Shown here piece by piece: positions 34,860-43,870 of a stretch of DNA of 64,000 bases. The position numbers and the translations under genes were made by a program. Positions within the stretch are counted from its first letter, which is position 1, and every line of letters begins with the position of its first letter. The DNA is from an uncultured Schlesneria sp. (GTDB taxonomy: Bacteria; Planctomycetota; Planctomycetia; Planctomycetales; Planctomycetaceae), in the NCBI GenBank assembly GCA_903834925.1, contig CAILLA010000276.1, forward strand, positions 51,001 to 115,000, written 5' to 3'. The notes under the pieces were generated by a model. It was given only the letters and a program-made list of their open reading frames with translations. It made no database searches and was not told the DNA's origin.

Positions 34860-35339
34860 CTATAGTATCAAAAGGTCCGAATCCCCTGTATCCGTCACAG
34901 GCTCGGTCGATGGCAGAATCATATCCGCTTGCCAGAAGCTCGACAGCTTTTGAACGATCTCAATGAATTTCGGCAGATCGAGTGGTTTTGTAAGAAATGC
35001 TTCGACAGTTAAGTCACCAAGCTGTGCCTTTTCCCCTTCACCCGTCATGACCACGACTGGTAGCGATTTTAATCCGTCGTCGGCTCGGACTTTGGCGAGC
35101 AATTCCAGTCCATCCATCCCCGGCAGCTTCAGATCGAGTAGCAACAAGTCGGGACGCGGTGCGACGGCATACTTTCCCCCACGTTGCAGAAAGCTCAATG
35201 CTTCGGCTCCATCGCTAAGCCATGTTAATCGGTGTTGAATACGCCCCTGCTGTAATGCGCCAATGGCAATTCGAGCAAACATCAGGCTGTCTTCGACCAA
35301 AAGGACTTCCATCGGTCGGCCAACGGTTTCATTAGACAT
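34860..35339 (-). CDS. Single-domain response regulator (CheY/Rcp1-like), 159 aa
   Basis: Receiver domain without an output domain: acidic pocket at Glu16/Asp17 (LLVEDS), phospho-acceptor Asp69 (LLLLDLKLPGMDG), Thr in VVMTGEGE and Lys in FLTKPLD. The long beta-alpha loop (SFLQRGGKYAVAPRPD) is typical of the Rcp1 group, which usually receives signal from hybrid or phytochrome-type kinases. The C-terminal tail of about 25 residues is acidic and probably disordered. No histidine kinase is adjacent, so its partner is elsewhere. Confidence 0.92.
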   Translation of the reverse strand: MSNETVGRPMEVLLVEDSLMFARIAIGALQQGRIQHRLTWLSDGAEALSFLQRGGKYAVAPRPDLLLLDLKLPGMDGLELLAKVRADDGLKSLPVVVMTGEGEKAQLGDLTVEAFLTKPLDLPKFIEIVQKLSSFWQADMILPSTEPVTDTGDSDLLIL

Positions 35340-35494
35340 GTTGAGCACTCGCACACGACCAATTCACGACTACGCCACCAATGTTTCCAGTTTTTGTAAA
35401 TCGAAAACCGTAGCATGGACTTCAGCCCGTGCGCTCCATCATCTCGCACGGCCAAAACCCAAATGACAAAAACCGACAACATCTCGCCCAGATT

Positions 35495-36745
35495 CTACTC
35501 AATTTCCGGTTTATTTGCTGGCCAGAACAATAACAAGACAATCAATGCCAGAACCGGAAACCCACAAGCGAGCGCCATCCCCTGATCATAGGATTTCGTT
35601 TGATCAATCCAACGTCCAAAGTATTTATGCATCGGCGATGATGTCAGCCATGCCAATGCACCAAGACATCCCATCACTTTTCCCTGATGCCGAGTCGAAA
35701 TCTCTTGACTGAACGAATAATAACAAGGAAACAACCCCAATGCCCCAAGAGCCACCGCAATTAGAGCGATGTTCAATCCGGGACCGTCCCTCGCGATCCA
35801 TGGAATCAACCCTCCCGTAGCGACGAGCGCCGCACAGACACCAAAACCAATGCATCGTGAACGATGAGTATTAAAACCAGCTTTATGCAATCGCCGAGTC
35901 AGCAGCCCTGTCGACAGGCAACCGACATCCGTGGTCACATTGAACCAGAACATAAACGCCAGCATCGACTTCTTGTCGTAACCGCGTCCCTCTTCTAAGA
36001 ACAACGGCATCCAGACTCGAAATAAGTGCCAGCAACCGTTGATGGCCACAACAATCACGACCAGCACGACAAACTTCTGGCTGAGAATCGCAGAGAGCAA
36101 TGTGTCCCTGTTGTCTCCCTGGGCCTGCTGTGACGCTGTCAGCGGCGGAACAGGTGCAAGATCCGAGGAACGTGTTGAAAAGACCCAGACAACCGCCCAG
36201 ATCGAACCGACTGCTGCGATAATTTGAAAGATTGGTCGCCAGCTTCCTGGCGCATCGGTCAATGTTGCCAGCATAATCAATGGAATCACAATGGCTCCGA
36301 TCGCCGTTCCACTTTGTAAGACACTATTCGCCAAGGCGCGGTCTTCAGGCGGAAGCAGCCGGTACGTTGTCTTTAGCGCACAAGGCCAATGACCTGCTTC
36401 AAAGAAACCAAGAAACACGCGACAAAGCATCAATCCCAGGTAAGTTTCCACAAAACCCGTTAGAAACCCCATCAATGACCAAAGCAGCAACACGATCGGA
36501 TAGAGCCACCGGACGTTGGTCCGATCCGCAATCGCCCCGAAGACAAGTGACCCGACGGCGAACGCCACACCAAAGCCAAATTCGAGATTGCCGTATTCCT
36601 CATTGCCGATCTTGAATTCGGGTTTAATCTTCGACGCGACATTCGACAGCGTCTGACGATCCATGTAGTTGATCGTACTCGCACACAATAACAGTCCACA
36701 GACCCACCACGTCCAGAACGATCGCGAGGCTGGTTCTGAGGTCAT
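35495..36745 (-). CDS. MFS transporter, anion:cation symporter (ACS/ExuT-like), 416 aa
   Basis: Twelve-span major facilitator. The first span and loop (CASTINYMDRQTLSNVASKI) and the loop 2-3 motif GAIADRTNVRWLYPI, then GFFEAGHWPCALKTTYRLLP, are characteristic of the hexuronate/glucarate ACS family, which imports sugar acids with protons. The second half repeats the pattern around LLTRRLHKAG. The stop of hisH lies 16 bp before the start, so the two genes form one transcript although the functions seem unrelated. Substrate inferred only at family level. Confidence 0.88.
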   Translation of the reverse strand: MTSEPASRSFWTWWVCGLLLCASTINYMDRQTLSNVASKIKPEFKIGNEEYGNLEFGFGVAFAVGSLVFGAIADRTNVRWLYPIVLLLWSLMGFLTGFVETYLGLMLCRVFLGFFEAGHWPCALKTTYRLLPPEDRALANSVLQSGTAIGAIVIPLIMLATLTDAPGSWRPIFQIIAAVGSIWAVVWVFSTRSSDLAPVPPLTASQQAQGDNRDTLLSAILSQKFVVLVVIVVAINGCWHLFRVWMPLFLEEGRGYDKKSMLAFMFWFNVTTDVGCLSTGLLTRRLHKAGFNTHRSRCIGFGVCAALVATGGLIPWIARDGPGLNIALIAVALGALGLFPCYYSFSQEISTRHQGKVMGCLGALAWLTSSPMHKYFGRWIDQTKSYDQGMALACGFPVLALIVLLLFWPANKPEIE

Positions 36746-36760
36746 GCATTTGGTTCCTTG

Positions 36761-37372
36761 TTACCGCGTAGCGAAATTTTCCAACAGCTTCAGTCCCACC
36801 TTCTGGCTCTTTTCCGGATGGAACTGAGTCGCAAACAGATTGCCCCGCTCAATCATCGATGTGAACGGAATTCCGTAATTTGTGCGAGTAGCAATGACCG
36901 ATTCATCCGTGGGTCGTACGAAATAGCTGTGGACAAAATAGACCGAAGCGTCAGCAGGAATTCCCCTTAACAGCTGACAATCATGGGTCGGTTCAAGCGT
37001 GTTCCAACCCATGTGAGGAACTTTAAGATCCGGCATCGCAGGAAAACGAACAACGTCCCCCGCGAGAACTCCTAAACCCTTCCATTCCCCGTCTTCAAAG
37101 CTGACATCGAACAGCAGTTGCAGTCCCAGGCAGATCCCCAGGAACGGCTTATCTTGCCGAATGTGTTCTCGAATCGGTCCAACCAGCTCCAGTCGTTCCA
37201 GTTCGTGAATCGCATCGCGAAAGGCACCAACGCCTGGTAGCACGAGCTTTTCTGCCGAGGCGATTTGATCAGCCGACGTCACGATTTCAGCAGCGACACC
37301 AAGCTTCTCAAACGCCTTCTGTACACTGCGAAGATTACCCATCCCATAGTCGACGATTCGGATCATATTCAA
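36761..37372 (-). CDS. hisH: Imidazole glycerol phosphate synthase glutaminase HisH, 203 aa
   Basis: Glutaminase subunit that feeds ammonia to HisF in histidine biosynthesis. The class I amidotransferase triad is visible: Cys81 in [12 protein letters not shown], His185 and Glu187 in TQFHPEKSQ. Other family motifs are [15 protein letters not shown] at the start, [12 protein letters not shown] and KVPHMGWN. An in-frame ATG two codons later (MIRIVDYG) is an equally good start. No hisF or other his gene is in the window, so the pathway is scattered. It lies between pepA (60 bp upstream) and the MFS gene. Confidence 0.97.
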   Translation of the reverse strand: MNMIRIVDYGMGNLRSVQKAFEKLGVAAEIVTSADQIASAEKLVLPGVGAFRDAIHELERLELVGPIREHIRQDKPFLGICLGLQLLFDVSFEDGEWKGLGVLAGDVVRFPAMPDLKVPHMGWNTLEPTHDCQLLRGIPADASVYFVHSYFVRPTDESVIATRTNYGIPFTSMIERGNLFATQFHPEKSQKVGLKLLENFATR

Positions 37373-37432
37373 TAACTGTCACAGGAAAGACTAACTTGGA
37401 AAACGGTACAGACACGAAAACGAACCTGAGGT

Positions 37433-38917
37433 TCAGGTCCCAAAGCGACGAGCCAGCTCAACCAGCGTCTTCACCATATGACCCGTCGCTCCCGCCTCGC
37501 GATGCGGTTTGTTCGACGACGCAAACGCAGGCCCGGCAATGTCAAGATGGACCCATGGCTTATCTGCAACAAAATGTTTCAGGAAACGAGCGGCGGTAAT
37601 GGCACCACCCCAGCGTCCGCCGGTGTTCTTGATGTCACCGACATCACCCTTGATCAGGTCTTCGTACGAGTCCCACATCGGCAACTGCCACACGTCTTCT
37701 CCCGACGCCTTCGCAGCGGCGAGCAACGTATCGCACCATGTCTGGTCGTTCGTAAAGGCTCCGGAGACATCTTCACCCAAAGCCACAACACAAGCCCCGG
37801 TCAAAGTCGCCAAATCGACAATTCGATCGACCCCAGCATCGACGGCGTAGCTCAAGACATCAGCCAGCACCAATCGGCCTTCGGCATCAGTGTTGAGTAC
37901 TTCAATCGTCACTCCATTACGGGCCGTGAGGATATCGCCGAGCTTAAACGCTGAACCGCCCGGCATGTTTTCAACCAGGCCCATGTAACCAACAACGTTG
38001 ACCGGCAACTTCAGTCGAGCGATCGCGATCATCGCTCCCAATACGGTCGCCGCACCTGCCATATCGCACTTCATCGTCAGCATGCCATCGGTCGGCTTCA
38101 GAGACAATCCACCACTGTCAAACGTGACTCCCTTGCCGACCAGGGCCAGTCGCGGTGCGTTGGGGCCACCTCCGTCATGTTCCACAATCACCATGCAAGG
38201 GGGCTCGGTACTCCCTTGAGCCACAGCCAGCATGGAACGCATCCGTTCCTGTTCCAACCGAGGTTTCTCTAGCACTTCCACCCGCAACCCAAAATCAGTG
38301 GCGACTGCTTGAGCCCGTTTGGCAAATCCCAGCGGAGTGATTTCCTGCGGCGGACGGTTCACCAGATCCCGTGTTAGATTGATGGCCTGCCCGAGAATGC
38401 GGCCACGCTCGACAGCCCCATCCAGTTCGGCCGTACCGGAAGCAACAACCTGCAAACCGACAAACGGATGCCGACCTCGTTCTGCCCGAAACAGATCCTG
38501 TCCCAGTGAACCGACCATTCCACACGTCGTTGCCGACGCAACAAAGTCAGCCCGGGAAACCGCTCCGGTCGATTCCGACGGGACTGCAATCGCAACCCGA
38601 GTCTCTTTTTTATCGGAAACCGCTCGTGCGGCAGTCATCAATGCTTTATCAAGTCGAGCGATCGTCAGATCGTTTTCCGCACCCAGCCCGACAAAGAGAA
38701 TTCGGCTGGCCCCGATCCCAGTGACGCCGCGAAGAGGCAACGTTGAAGCAAGTTTACCCGTCAAATCTCCCAGGGATTTCAGTCGAGTGACGATTCCCCC
38801 CAAGGCATGATCAAGCCCAGCCAACGAGCTGGAAAGTTCAGCAGACTCCAGGACAGGAACGATCAACCAATCGGCTTCCACTTGCGTTACAGGTTTATCG
38901 GTTCGGCGAATCTCCAT
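37433..38917 (-). CDS. pepA: Leucyl aminopeptidase (M17 family), 494 aa
   Basis: Dizinc exopeptidase that removes N-terminal residues from peptides. The metal and catalytic residues lie in VGKGVTFDSGGLSLKPTDGM, MKCDMAGAATVLGA and the signature NTDAEGRLVLADVLSYA; GSAFKLGDI and WVHLDIAGPAF are further M17 motifs. The N-terminal macro-like domain (about 1-160) is present, giving the full family length. Probably a cytosolic hexamer. It is the first gene of a three-gene minus-strand run pepA-hisH-MFS. Some PepA homologues also bind DNA, which cannot be judged here. Confidence 0.96.
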   Translation of the reverse strand: MEIRRTDKPVTQVEADWLIVPVLESAELSSSLAGLDHALGGIVTRLKSLGDLTGKLASTLPLRGVTGIGASRILFVGLGAENDLTIARLDKALMTAARAVSDKKETRVAIAVPSESTGAVSRADFVASATTCGMVGSLGQDLFRAERGRHPFVGLQVVASGTAELDGAVERGRILGQAINLTRDLVNRPPQEITPLGFAKRAQAVATDFGLRVEVLEKPRLEQERMRSMLAVAQGSTEPPCMVIVEHDGGGPNAPRLALVGKGVTFDSGGLSLKPTDGMLTMKCDMAGAATVLGAMIAIARLKLPVNVVGYMGLVENMPGGSAFKLGDILTARNGVTIEVLNTDAEGRLVLADVLSYAVDAGVDRIVDLATLTGACVVALGEDVSGAFTNDQTWCDTLLAAAKASGEDVWQLPMWDSYEDLIKGDVGDIKNTGGRWGGAITAARFLKHFVADKPWVHLDIAGPAFASSNKPHREAGATGHMVKTLVELARRFGT

Positions 38918-39040
38918 CGCGTCAGTTATCCTTCATATCATGCGGGTTCGTACGAGTGCGTTGATTGCCTATTCAACGCGAAAGCAACCAGATTCACAAG
39001 GCAAACCCGTCTGCTTGGGATTCGATCCGAAACTGATGTC

Positions 39041-39072
39041 GTAGGGTGGGACACGTCTTCGAAGTCCTGCCG
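39041..39072 (+). repeat. REP-like palindrome, family B
   Basis: GTAGGGTGGGACACGTCTTC then GAAGTCCTGCCGCC, a slightly diverged copy of the element at 63647. Confidence 0.6.
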
Positions 39073-39080
39073 CCATTATC

Positions 39081-39127
39081 AAAAAGGAACTTGGCCAACT
39101 TCACCAAAGTTGGCCAAGTTCCTTTTT
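39081..39127. terminator. Strong bidirectional hairpin with 20-bp stem
   Basis: AAAAAGGAACTTGGCCAACT (39081-39100) pairs perfectly with 39108-39127 around a 7-nt loop, giving an A-run on one side and a T-run on the other. It can terminate transcription in both directions. Confidence 0.7.
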
Positions 39128-39128
39128 T

Positions 39129-39231
39129 CATAGGCTTTTTCACCGCGTTTGAAGTTGACCAACTTGGTCAACTTCCCAGTCTATAGGCATTTTTGCAGGT
39201 TTGAAGTTGCCCAACGTGGCCAACCTGATCA
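39129..39231. repeat. Two further degenerate copies of the hairpin, 53-bp spacing
   Basis: Units beginning CATAGGCTTTTTCACC (39129) and CTATAGGCATTTTTGC (39181) each end in a palindrome of type GAAGTTGACCA...TGGTCAACTTC (39151-39175) or GTTGCCCAACGTGGCCAAC (39204 on). They resemble the core of the strong hairpin just before. Confidence 0.55.
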
Positions 39232-39806
39232 TTTTCTTTCCATCTTTCCCCTTCGTGTCGTTCGTGCTCAAGACTCTGCACTTGTGTTCCGCCAGAACCC
39301 TTCCGCGAATTTTGGTGGCAAAATTCGATCAACTTCGACCATTTCTCGTATTTCATAGGCTTTTCACGATTATTTTCTCGTTTTCCGGGGTGTTCGAGTT
39401 CGACGCGGTTCGGGTCTCCCCAGCACTCCAAGGCGCGCCCGTGCGACGTAAGTCCACGGATTCTTTCTCTCTGAACATCTCGTTGACCGGGGAAACGATT
39501 TGAACAATAGGCAAACATAACGAAAACATTGGAACCTTTCGGTTGTATCGAACATGGGACGCCGTCAACGACACCGTCCTGGCGACGTGGGCGAATTCGA
39601 CTTCCCAATACGCCATGCCGTTTCCCGCAAAACACCAACTGAAAACGGTCGCACAATCCCCATGTCACAAAAAAAACACACCACAATAGACATACCAACA
39701 CAATAGCATTTATCGCGAGTCAATAGGCAAATGGAAATACTTTCTTAATATTTGGAACGTGCCCACTCCAGTTTTCAGACTGATTTGAGTCCCACGAATG
39801 GCTTTT

Positions 39807-39835
39807 GGTTTCCGTTGGGCTTGCCCCAACGGGAG
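39807..39835 (+). repeat. REP-like palindrome, family A
   Basis: GGTTTCCGTTGGGCTTGCCC then CAACGGGAG; 7-bp arms CGTTGGG and CCCAACG. Nearly identical to 22711-22738 some 17 kb away. Confidence 0.65.
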
Positions 39836-39849
39836 CAACGACTGTGCCG

Positions 39850-40083
39850 CTACGCTGGCCATTCTTCGCTGAGTTGTTTCACGATTGTTCGCACGAGATC
39901 CTCGCCAAGGTATAGTCCCGTCGAGATCAATTCCTGAAGCACCATTGATCCCGATGGAATCAGGTTTCTATGCTTGGCACGGACAATGACTCCAAGAGTT
40001 CCAATCAGTGGAATGTTCAAGCTGCGTGCGGCCATTCTGGCGGACGCGTCATCTTGAACAACCGTCGCACCAGGTGTCTTCAT
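39850..40083 (-). pseudogene. DUF3368 toxin fragment (C-terminal part), 77 aa
   Basis: The sequence DDASARMAARSLNIPLIGTL then GVIVRAKHRNLIPSG is the C-terminal half of the DUF3368 PIN-like family, usually about 150-160 residues and paired with a UPF0175 antitoxin. The N-terminal ~80 residues, which hold the first acidic PIN residues (SDASPLI type), are absent: only eight bases separate this frame from the antitoxin stop. An internal deletion has therefore removed the N-terminus. The remaining fragment opens with an ATG at 40083 but is unlikely to be an active nuclease. Confidence 0.75.
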
Positions 40084-40091
40084 GGCTGGTT

Positions 40092-40343
40092 TCAGGCACC
40101 GGTTGCTTCCGTCATGATTTCCTCAACCGTCGCATGGAACGGCGATACACCAAAACGTCCTAATGCCGTCACGAATTCCGCTCTTGAAATCCCAGCGATC
40201 TCTGCCGCACGACCCTGCGAAACCTTTTTTAACTCGTAACATTTCACCGCTGCCGCTAGCCGCATTTCGCTGGCAAATCCAACAGAATCCTGGCGCATTT
40301 CCGCTAAGGCACCGTCCGGCACTTCGATTCTCATGGAAGCCAT
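40092..40343 (-). CDS. UPF0175-family antitoxin-like protein, 83 aa
   Basis: Small helix-turn-helix protein of the UPF0175 family, normally the partner of DUF3368 PIN-like toxins. Signature: MRLAAAVKCYELKKVSQGRA followed by AEIAGISRAEFVTALGRFGV, which is the conserved helical core. Three in-frame starts exist (40352 GTG, 40343 ATG, 40334 ATG); 40343 has an AAGAG site about ten bases upstream. The toxin gene directly downstream is truncated, so this is an orphan antitoxin in practice. The pair lies between two inverted, diverged repeats (39345-39440 and 41345-41460). Confidence 0.8.
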   Translation of the reverse strand: MASMRIEVPDGALAEMRQDSVGFASEMRLAAAVKCYELKKVSQGRAAEIAGISRAEFVTALGRFGVSPFHATVEEIMTEATGA

Positions 40344-41132
40344 CGCGATCACGCTCTTGAACTCTGGAAATTCGGCGTCGACGTTATTTTCGTCGAATGA
40401 ATGTGAGCATGGTTGAATTGTAGCGAATGCAAGGTTCGTACAAAGTAGAATTTAGCCAATCGCTTTGGCCCCGGAGCGATGCGGAGTGTGGCAACTCACG
40501 AATCAGAGCGTTCAAAAGGGAAAGTCCGTGCTGTGTATTGAGTTCCGAAATCAGGTTTCTGCCATGGCCGACTTTGTTGTTTTAAGAGGAAGGCAATGGT
40601 GATGTCGCGCGTTAAAGGCGAGTTCGACGCTGCCAGCACGGCGTGCATTTCCGCATGCACGGGTAAAACAGCTTCCAAATGCCTGAAAACGAAGAAAAGA
40701 AAAATTGGAACAATAATCAGCACTAATCTTCGCTAATCAGAAATTTCAAAAGTCTTTGACTTTTTGCTGACTCTTATTCGTGCGATTCGTCAGATTCGTG
40801 GTCAAAACTCTTTTGCGATCATTAAAATCGTTCAGAACATAAAACATTTGCCAGATTGGCGTTAAGTTTTCCTGCGGATGTGAACCTCGCGTCTCGCGCA
40901 AATTTCATGGTGAGTATTACGGGACTGTTCCTGGAATTGTCGTAATGCTCGGCTCGGCGATGAACAGGGTCTCTTTTCGTGACCGCCTTCCAAACGTTAA
41001 GTAGGTATTTCCAGTTTTCCGTTGACAAGCGACAAAACCTGTTGTTTTTTTATCGCCACCTACTTGGCGAAGAAGAAGCCGAAACGGCTAGAAAGTTGTT
41101 TTTAGAAAGTAGTGAGTAGACAATTCATGAAA

Positions 41133-41364
41133 AACCGGCGGCTTAAACCGCCCGGCTCGAATGGATTTTCGAAACCAAAACCTGATGACGACAATTGATC
41201 TTTGACAACTTGGAAAACAAATTTCATACGAACCGATCCGTTATCGTGTTTGGTGGCGGGCGATCCGTGCGGTTGTTGTTTGCCCGCAGGGTGAAGCGTA
41301 ACGGGTGGTGGGTGGAAAATTCAAAAAGAATCCGAGGATTCACATCCTCGGCGCGCCTGGGTGG
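41133..41364 (+). repeat. REP-like family D, two copies
   Basis: Copies at 41133-41165 (ACCGGCGGCTTAAACCGCCC then GGCTCGAATGG) and 41325-41364 (AATCCGAGGATTCACATCCT then CGGCGCGCCTGG). Same family as 5920, 45251 and 45353: a GAGG/CCTC-type stem with CTTACG or similar loop and a CGCCTGG tail. Confidence 0.55.
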
Positions 41365-41460
41365 AATGATGGGATTCGAACTTGATCGAACTCGAACACC
41401 CCAAAAAACGGGGAAAAAATCGCTAAAAGACTATAATTTACGAGGAATGGTCGAAGTCGC
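41345..41460 (+). repeat. Arm of a long diverged inverted repeat
   Basis: TCGAACTCGAACACCCC.AAA followed by ACG.GAAAA.AATCG..AAAAG and ACGAG.AATGGTCGAAGT match the reverse complement of 39345-39440, with about three quarters of bases conserved by eye. The two arms bound the UPF0175/DUF3368 remnant. Confidence 0.55.
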
Positions 41461-41766
41461 GAGAACTTTTCGATCAAATTTTTCTAAGGCATGTTTGCCG
41501 CAGAGCGGAAGCGAACGCAGAGTCCAGCGAGGCTTCGCCTCAGACCAAAGTATCCTTCTCGCTCCGCCGAGAGGATTGCCGAAATGAAGCGGAGCTTTGA
41601 AGAGGGTCGTTACCAAGCTGGAGCTTGGAAACGAGATAATGCTCTCCGACTGGGCGAGCCCTTCGATAAAGTTGCTGTGCCGGATAGACTTGCGGCGGCG
41701 ACGCCTTGCGTTGCAATTGCCGTTGAAAATCACAAAACTTGTAATCGCTGACTGGATGCAGCTCGC

Positions 41767-42588
41767 ATGACTGAACCGAAGAAGAATTCCCCGAACGTAA
41801 GTCCGATGACGGTGCCGAAGTTTGCCTCGTGCAAAGGCCGCTCGCAAAAGCTGACGGTACTGACCGCATATGACTTTGTTTTCGCCAGTCTGTTTGATCA
41901 GGCAGGGGTCGATGCGATTCTGGTCGGTGATTCATTGGGAATGGTAGTCCAGGGCAAATCGACGACGATGCCCGTTACGCTGGAACAGATGATCTATCAC
42001 GGCGAGATTGTTGCTAGAGCTGTCAGCAGGGCACTCGTCATTGTCGACATGCCTTTCATGTCGTACCAGGTCAGTCCAGCTCAGGCGGTCGAGAACGCTG
42101 GCCGGATTTTCAAAGAAACGGGTGCTGGTGCCGTTAAGATCGAGGGAGGTGTCCATCAGGCTGACACCATTCGAGCGTTGGCTGCGGCTGACCTGCCGGT
42201 GATGGCTCATGTGGGATTGCGGCCTCAATCGGTTCGAAAGCTTGGGGGGATGTCGAAAGTTCAACGAGACGAAGCGGCGTTGTTGGCGGATGCTCACGCT
42301 GCGGAAGAGGCTGGAGCGTTTGCAATTGTGCTGGAATTGATCCCTCGTGCGATCGCGTCGGCGATTACCAAAAAACTTACCATTCCGACAATTGGAATCG
42401 GAGCGGGGCCTGATTGTGACGGTCAGGTGCTTGTCAGTTATGACATGCTTGGGTTGACTCAGGGGTTCCAGCCAAAATTCCTGAAACGATATGCCGACCT
42501 TCAAGCATCGGCGTACGAGGCAACGACTCGTTACATCGAAGAGGTTCGTAGCGGCATGTTTCCCGACGCAGCGCACTCCCACGAGTAG
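41767..42588 (+). CDS. panB: 3-methyl-2-oxobutanoate hydroxymethyltransferase PanB, 273 aa
   Basis: First step of pantothenate (coenzyme A) synthesis: transfers a hydroxymethyl group from methylene-THF to alpha-ketoisovalerate. The barrel motifs are complete: LTAYDFVFASLFDQAGVDAI, metal ligand Asp54 in LVGDSLGMVVQG, Asp94 in VIVDMPFMSY, GAVKIEGG with Glu126, AHVGLRPQSV and the catalytic Glu190 in VLELIPR, followed by IGIGAGPDCDGQVLVSYDML. The N-terminus is about 15 residues longer than in E. coli; an internal ATG at 41806 is an alternative start. The next gene follows after 70 bp. No other pan gene is present. Confidence 0.97.
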   Translation: MTEPKKNSPNVSPMTVPKFASCKGRSQKLTVLTAYDFVFASLFDQAGVDAILVGDSLGMVVQGKSTTMPVTLEQMIYHGEIVARAVSRALVIVDMPFMSYQVSPAQAVENAGRIFKETGAGAVKIEGGVHQADTIRALAAADLPVMAHVGLRPQSVRKLGGMSKVQRDEAALLADAHAAEEAGAFAIVLELIPRAIASAITKKLTIPTIGIGAGPDCDGQVLVSYDMLGLTQGFQPKFLKRYADLQASAYEATTRYIEEVRSGMFPDAAHSHE

Positions 42589-42658
42589 CCGCGTCCGGTC
42601 GAAAATTCAAAATTTTTGCGGACGATGGCGTCCGAGTCAGTTTCAAGGGTTAAATTCG

Positions 42659-43870
42659 TTGGACTTCACACCACCGCCACGATCTGCCTGGTCGATCCAG
42701 GACGACATCACCTATCTCAACCACGGTTCGTTTGGACTGGCACCGATCGTCGTTCAGGAATGTCGCGAAGAGTGGTCGCGCAAGTTAGAACGAAACCCGA
42801 TGGATTTCTTCTTACGCGAAATGGAACCAGCGCTGGATGAGGCGATGGCGTCGCTTTCAAAGTTTGTCGGTGCCGATCCGCGCGACATGGTTTTCGTCGA
42901 CAACGCGACGGTGGCGATGAATGTTGTTGCGGAGAATATCGAGCTGAAAGCGGGCGACGAAGTTTTGCTGAATGATCACGAATATGGAGCGGTATTTCGG
43001 ATCTGGCGACAGAAATGCGATCAAGTCGGTGCTCGCGTCGTCAGCGCAAGAGTTGGTAATTTTTCCGATCCGCAGGACTCAACAAATGACTCTGGTCAGA
43101 CCAACATGACTCGCCGAGTCGTTAATTCGATCTTCAATGCCGTTACCGATAAGACCAGGCTGATTGTCGTAAGTCATATTACGTCACCTTCGGCGATCAT
43201 TTTTCCGGTCGCAGAGATTTGCCGCGAGGCTCGCGAGCGAGGGATTCCCGTTTGTATTGATGGTCCCCATGCGATTGCGATGCGAGACGTCAACCTGACA
43301 AAAATTGACTGCGACTTTTATTGTGCCAGCCTGCATAAATGGCTGAGTGCCCCGTTTGGGTCCGGCTTTTTGTATGTCAAACGCAAGTATCAGCAGCGGT
43401 TGAAACCTCACATGATCAGTTGGGGACGCAGCCTTGGCGGTCGGGACGAGCGTTGGCAGGACCACATCAACTGGCTGGGAACACGCGATCCGGCTCCGTT
43501 TCTTGCAGTGCCTGCGGCGATCAGTTTTCTTGAAGTAGTGGGCTTGGAAAGCTTTCGGAGTTGGACGCACGAAATAGCACGGTACGCTCGTGAAAAACTT
43601 GAACGCCTGTTTGACACGAAGGCTTGGGTTCCGGATTCACCAGACTGGTATGGGGCGATGATCGCCGTTCCATTGCCGGCAAGCGACGTTAAGAAAGCGA
43701 AGCCGAATGCCATGCATCCGCTTCAGCAGCAACTTTGGGAACGATACCAGATTGAGATTCCGATCTCAGAATGCTGCGGCCAATCTTTCATACGCGTCTC
43801 ATGCCATCTATACAACACGCGCGATGACATAGATCGACTGATCGACGCCTTGTCGAAACTAATGGCTTAG
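42659..43870 (+). CDS. Class V aminotransferase, isopenicillin-N epimerase-like, 403 aa
   Basis: PLP fold-type I enzyme. YLNHGSFGLAPIVVQECREE at the N-terminus is typical of the isopenicillin N epimerase/cysteine desulfurase-like branch; FVDNATVAMNVVA, LLNDHEYGAV, VSHITSPSAIIFPV, CIDGPHAIAM and the Schiff-base lysine in YCASLHKWLSAPFGSGF follow in order. No desulfurase cysteine loop is evident. The frame is open upstream into panB; I choose TTG at 42659 because AAGGG lies nine bases before it and homology begins about 15 codons later. The real substrate is unknown. The last 12 bp overlap the convergent amidohydrolase. Confidence 0.85.
   Translation: MDFTPPPRSAWSIQDDITYLNHGSFGLAPIVVQECREEWSRKLERNPMDFFLREMEPALDEAMASLSKFVGADPRDMVFVDNATVAMNVVAENIELKAGDEVLLNDHEYGAVFRIWRQKCDQVGARVVSARVGNFSDPQDSTNDSGQTNMTRRVVNSIFNAVTDKTRLIVVSHITSPSAIIFPVAEICREARERGIPVCIDGPHAIAMRDVNLTKIDCDFYCASLHKWLSAPFGSGFLYVKRKYQQRLKPHMISWGRSLGGRDERWQDHINWLGTRDPAPFLAVPAAISFLEVVGLESFRSWTHEIARYAREKLERLFDTKAWVPDSPDWYGAMIAVPLPASDVKKAKPNAMHPLQQQLWERYQIEIPISECCGQSFIRVSCHLYNTRDDIDRLIDALSKLMA

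Larger units (their letters stand above)
38918..39849. other. Repeat-rich gap downstream of the toxin-antitoxin remnant
   Basis: No supported gene. It holds a family B palindrome (39041-39072), the hairpin array at 39081-39231, a ~100-bp segment at 39345-39440 that is inverted relative to 41345-41460, and a family A palindrome (39807-39835). Confidence 0.6.
40344..41766. other. 1.4-kb repeat-rich gap before panB
   Basis: No supported gene. It contains family D palindromes (41133-41165 and 41325-41364), the inverted-repeat segment 41345-41460, a TCCTTCTCGCTCCGCCGAGA palindrome at 41553-41575 (also at 61488-61510), and an ACCAAGCTGGAGCTTGG hairpin near 41610. Confidence 0.6.

Noticed and set aside
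39081..39231. Possible CRISPR array
   Set aside because: Only three unequal units, no constant repeat or unique spacers, no cas genes; fits duplicated hairpins.
41195..41587. 130-codon open frame before panB
   Set aside because: It runs through two palindromic repeats and the inverted-repeat arm, so it is not a gene.
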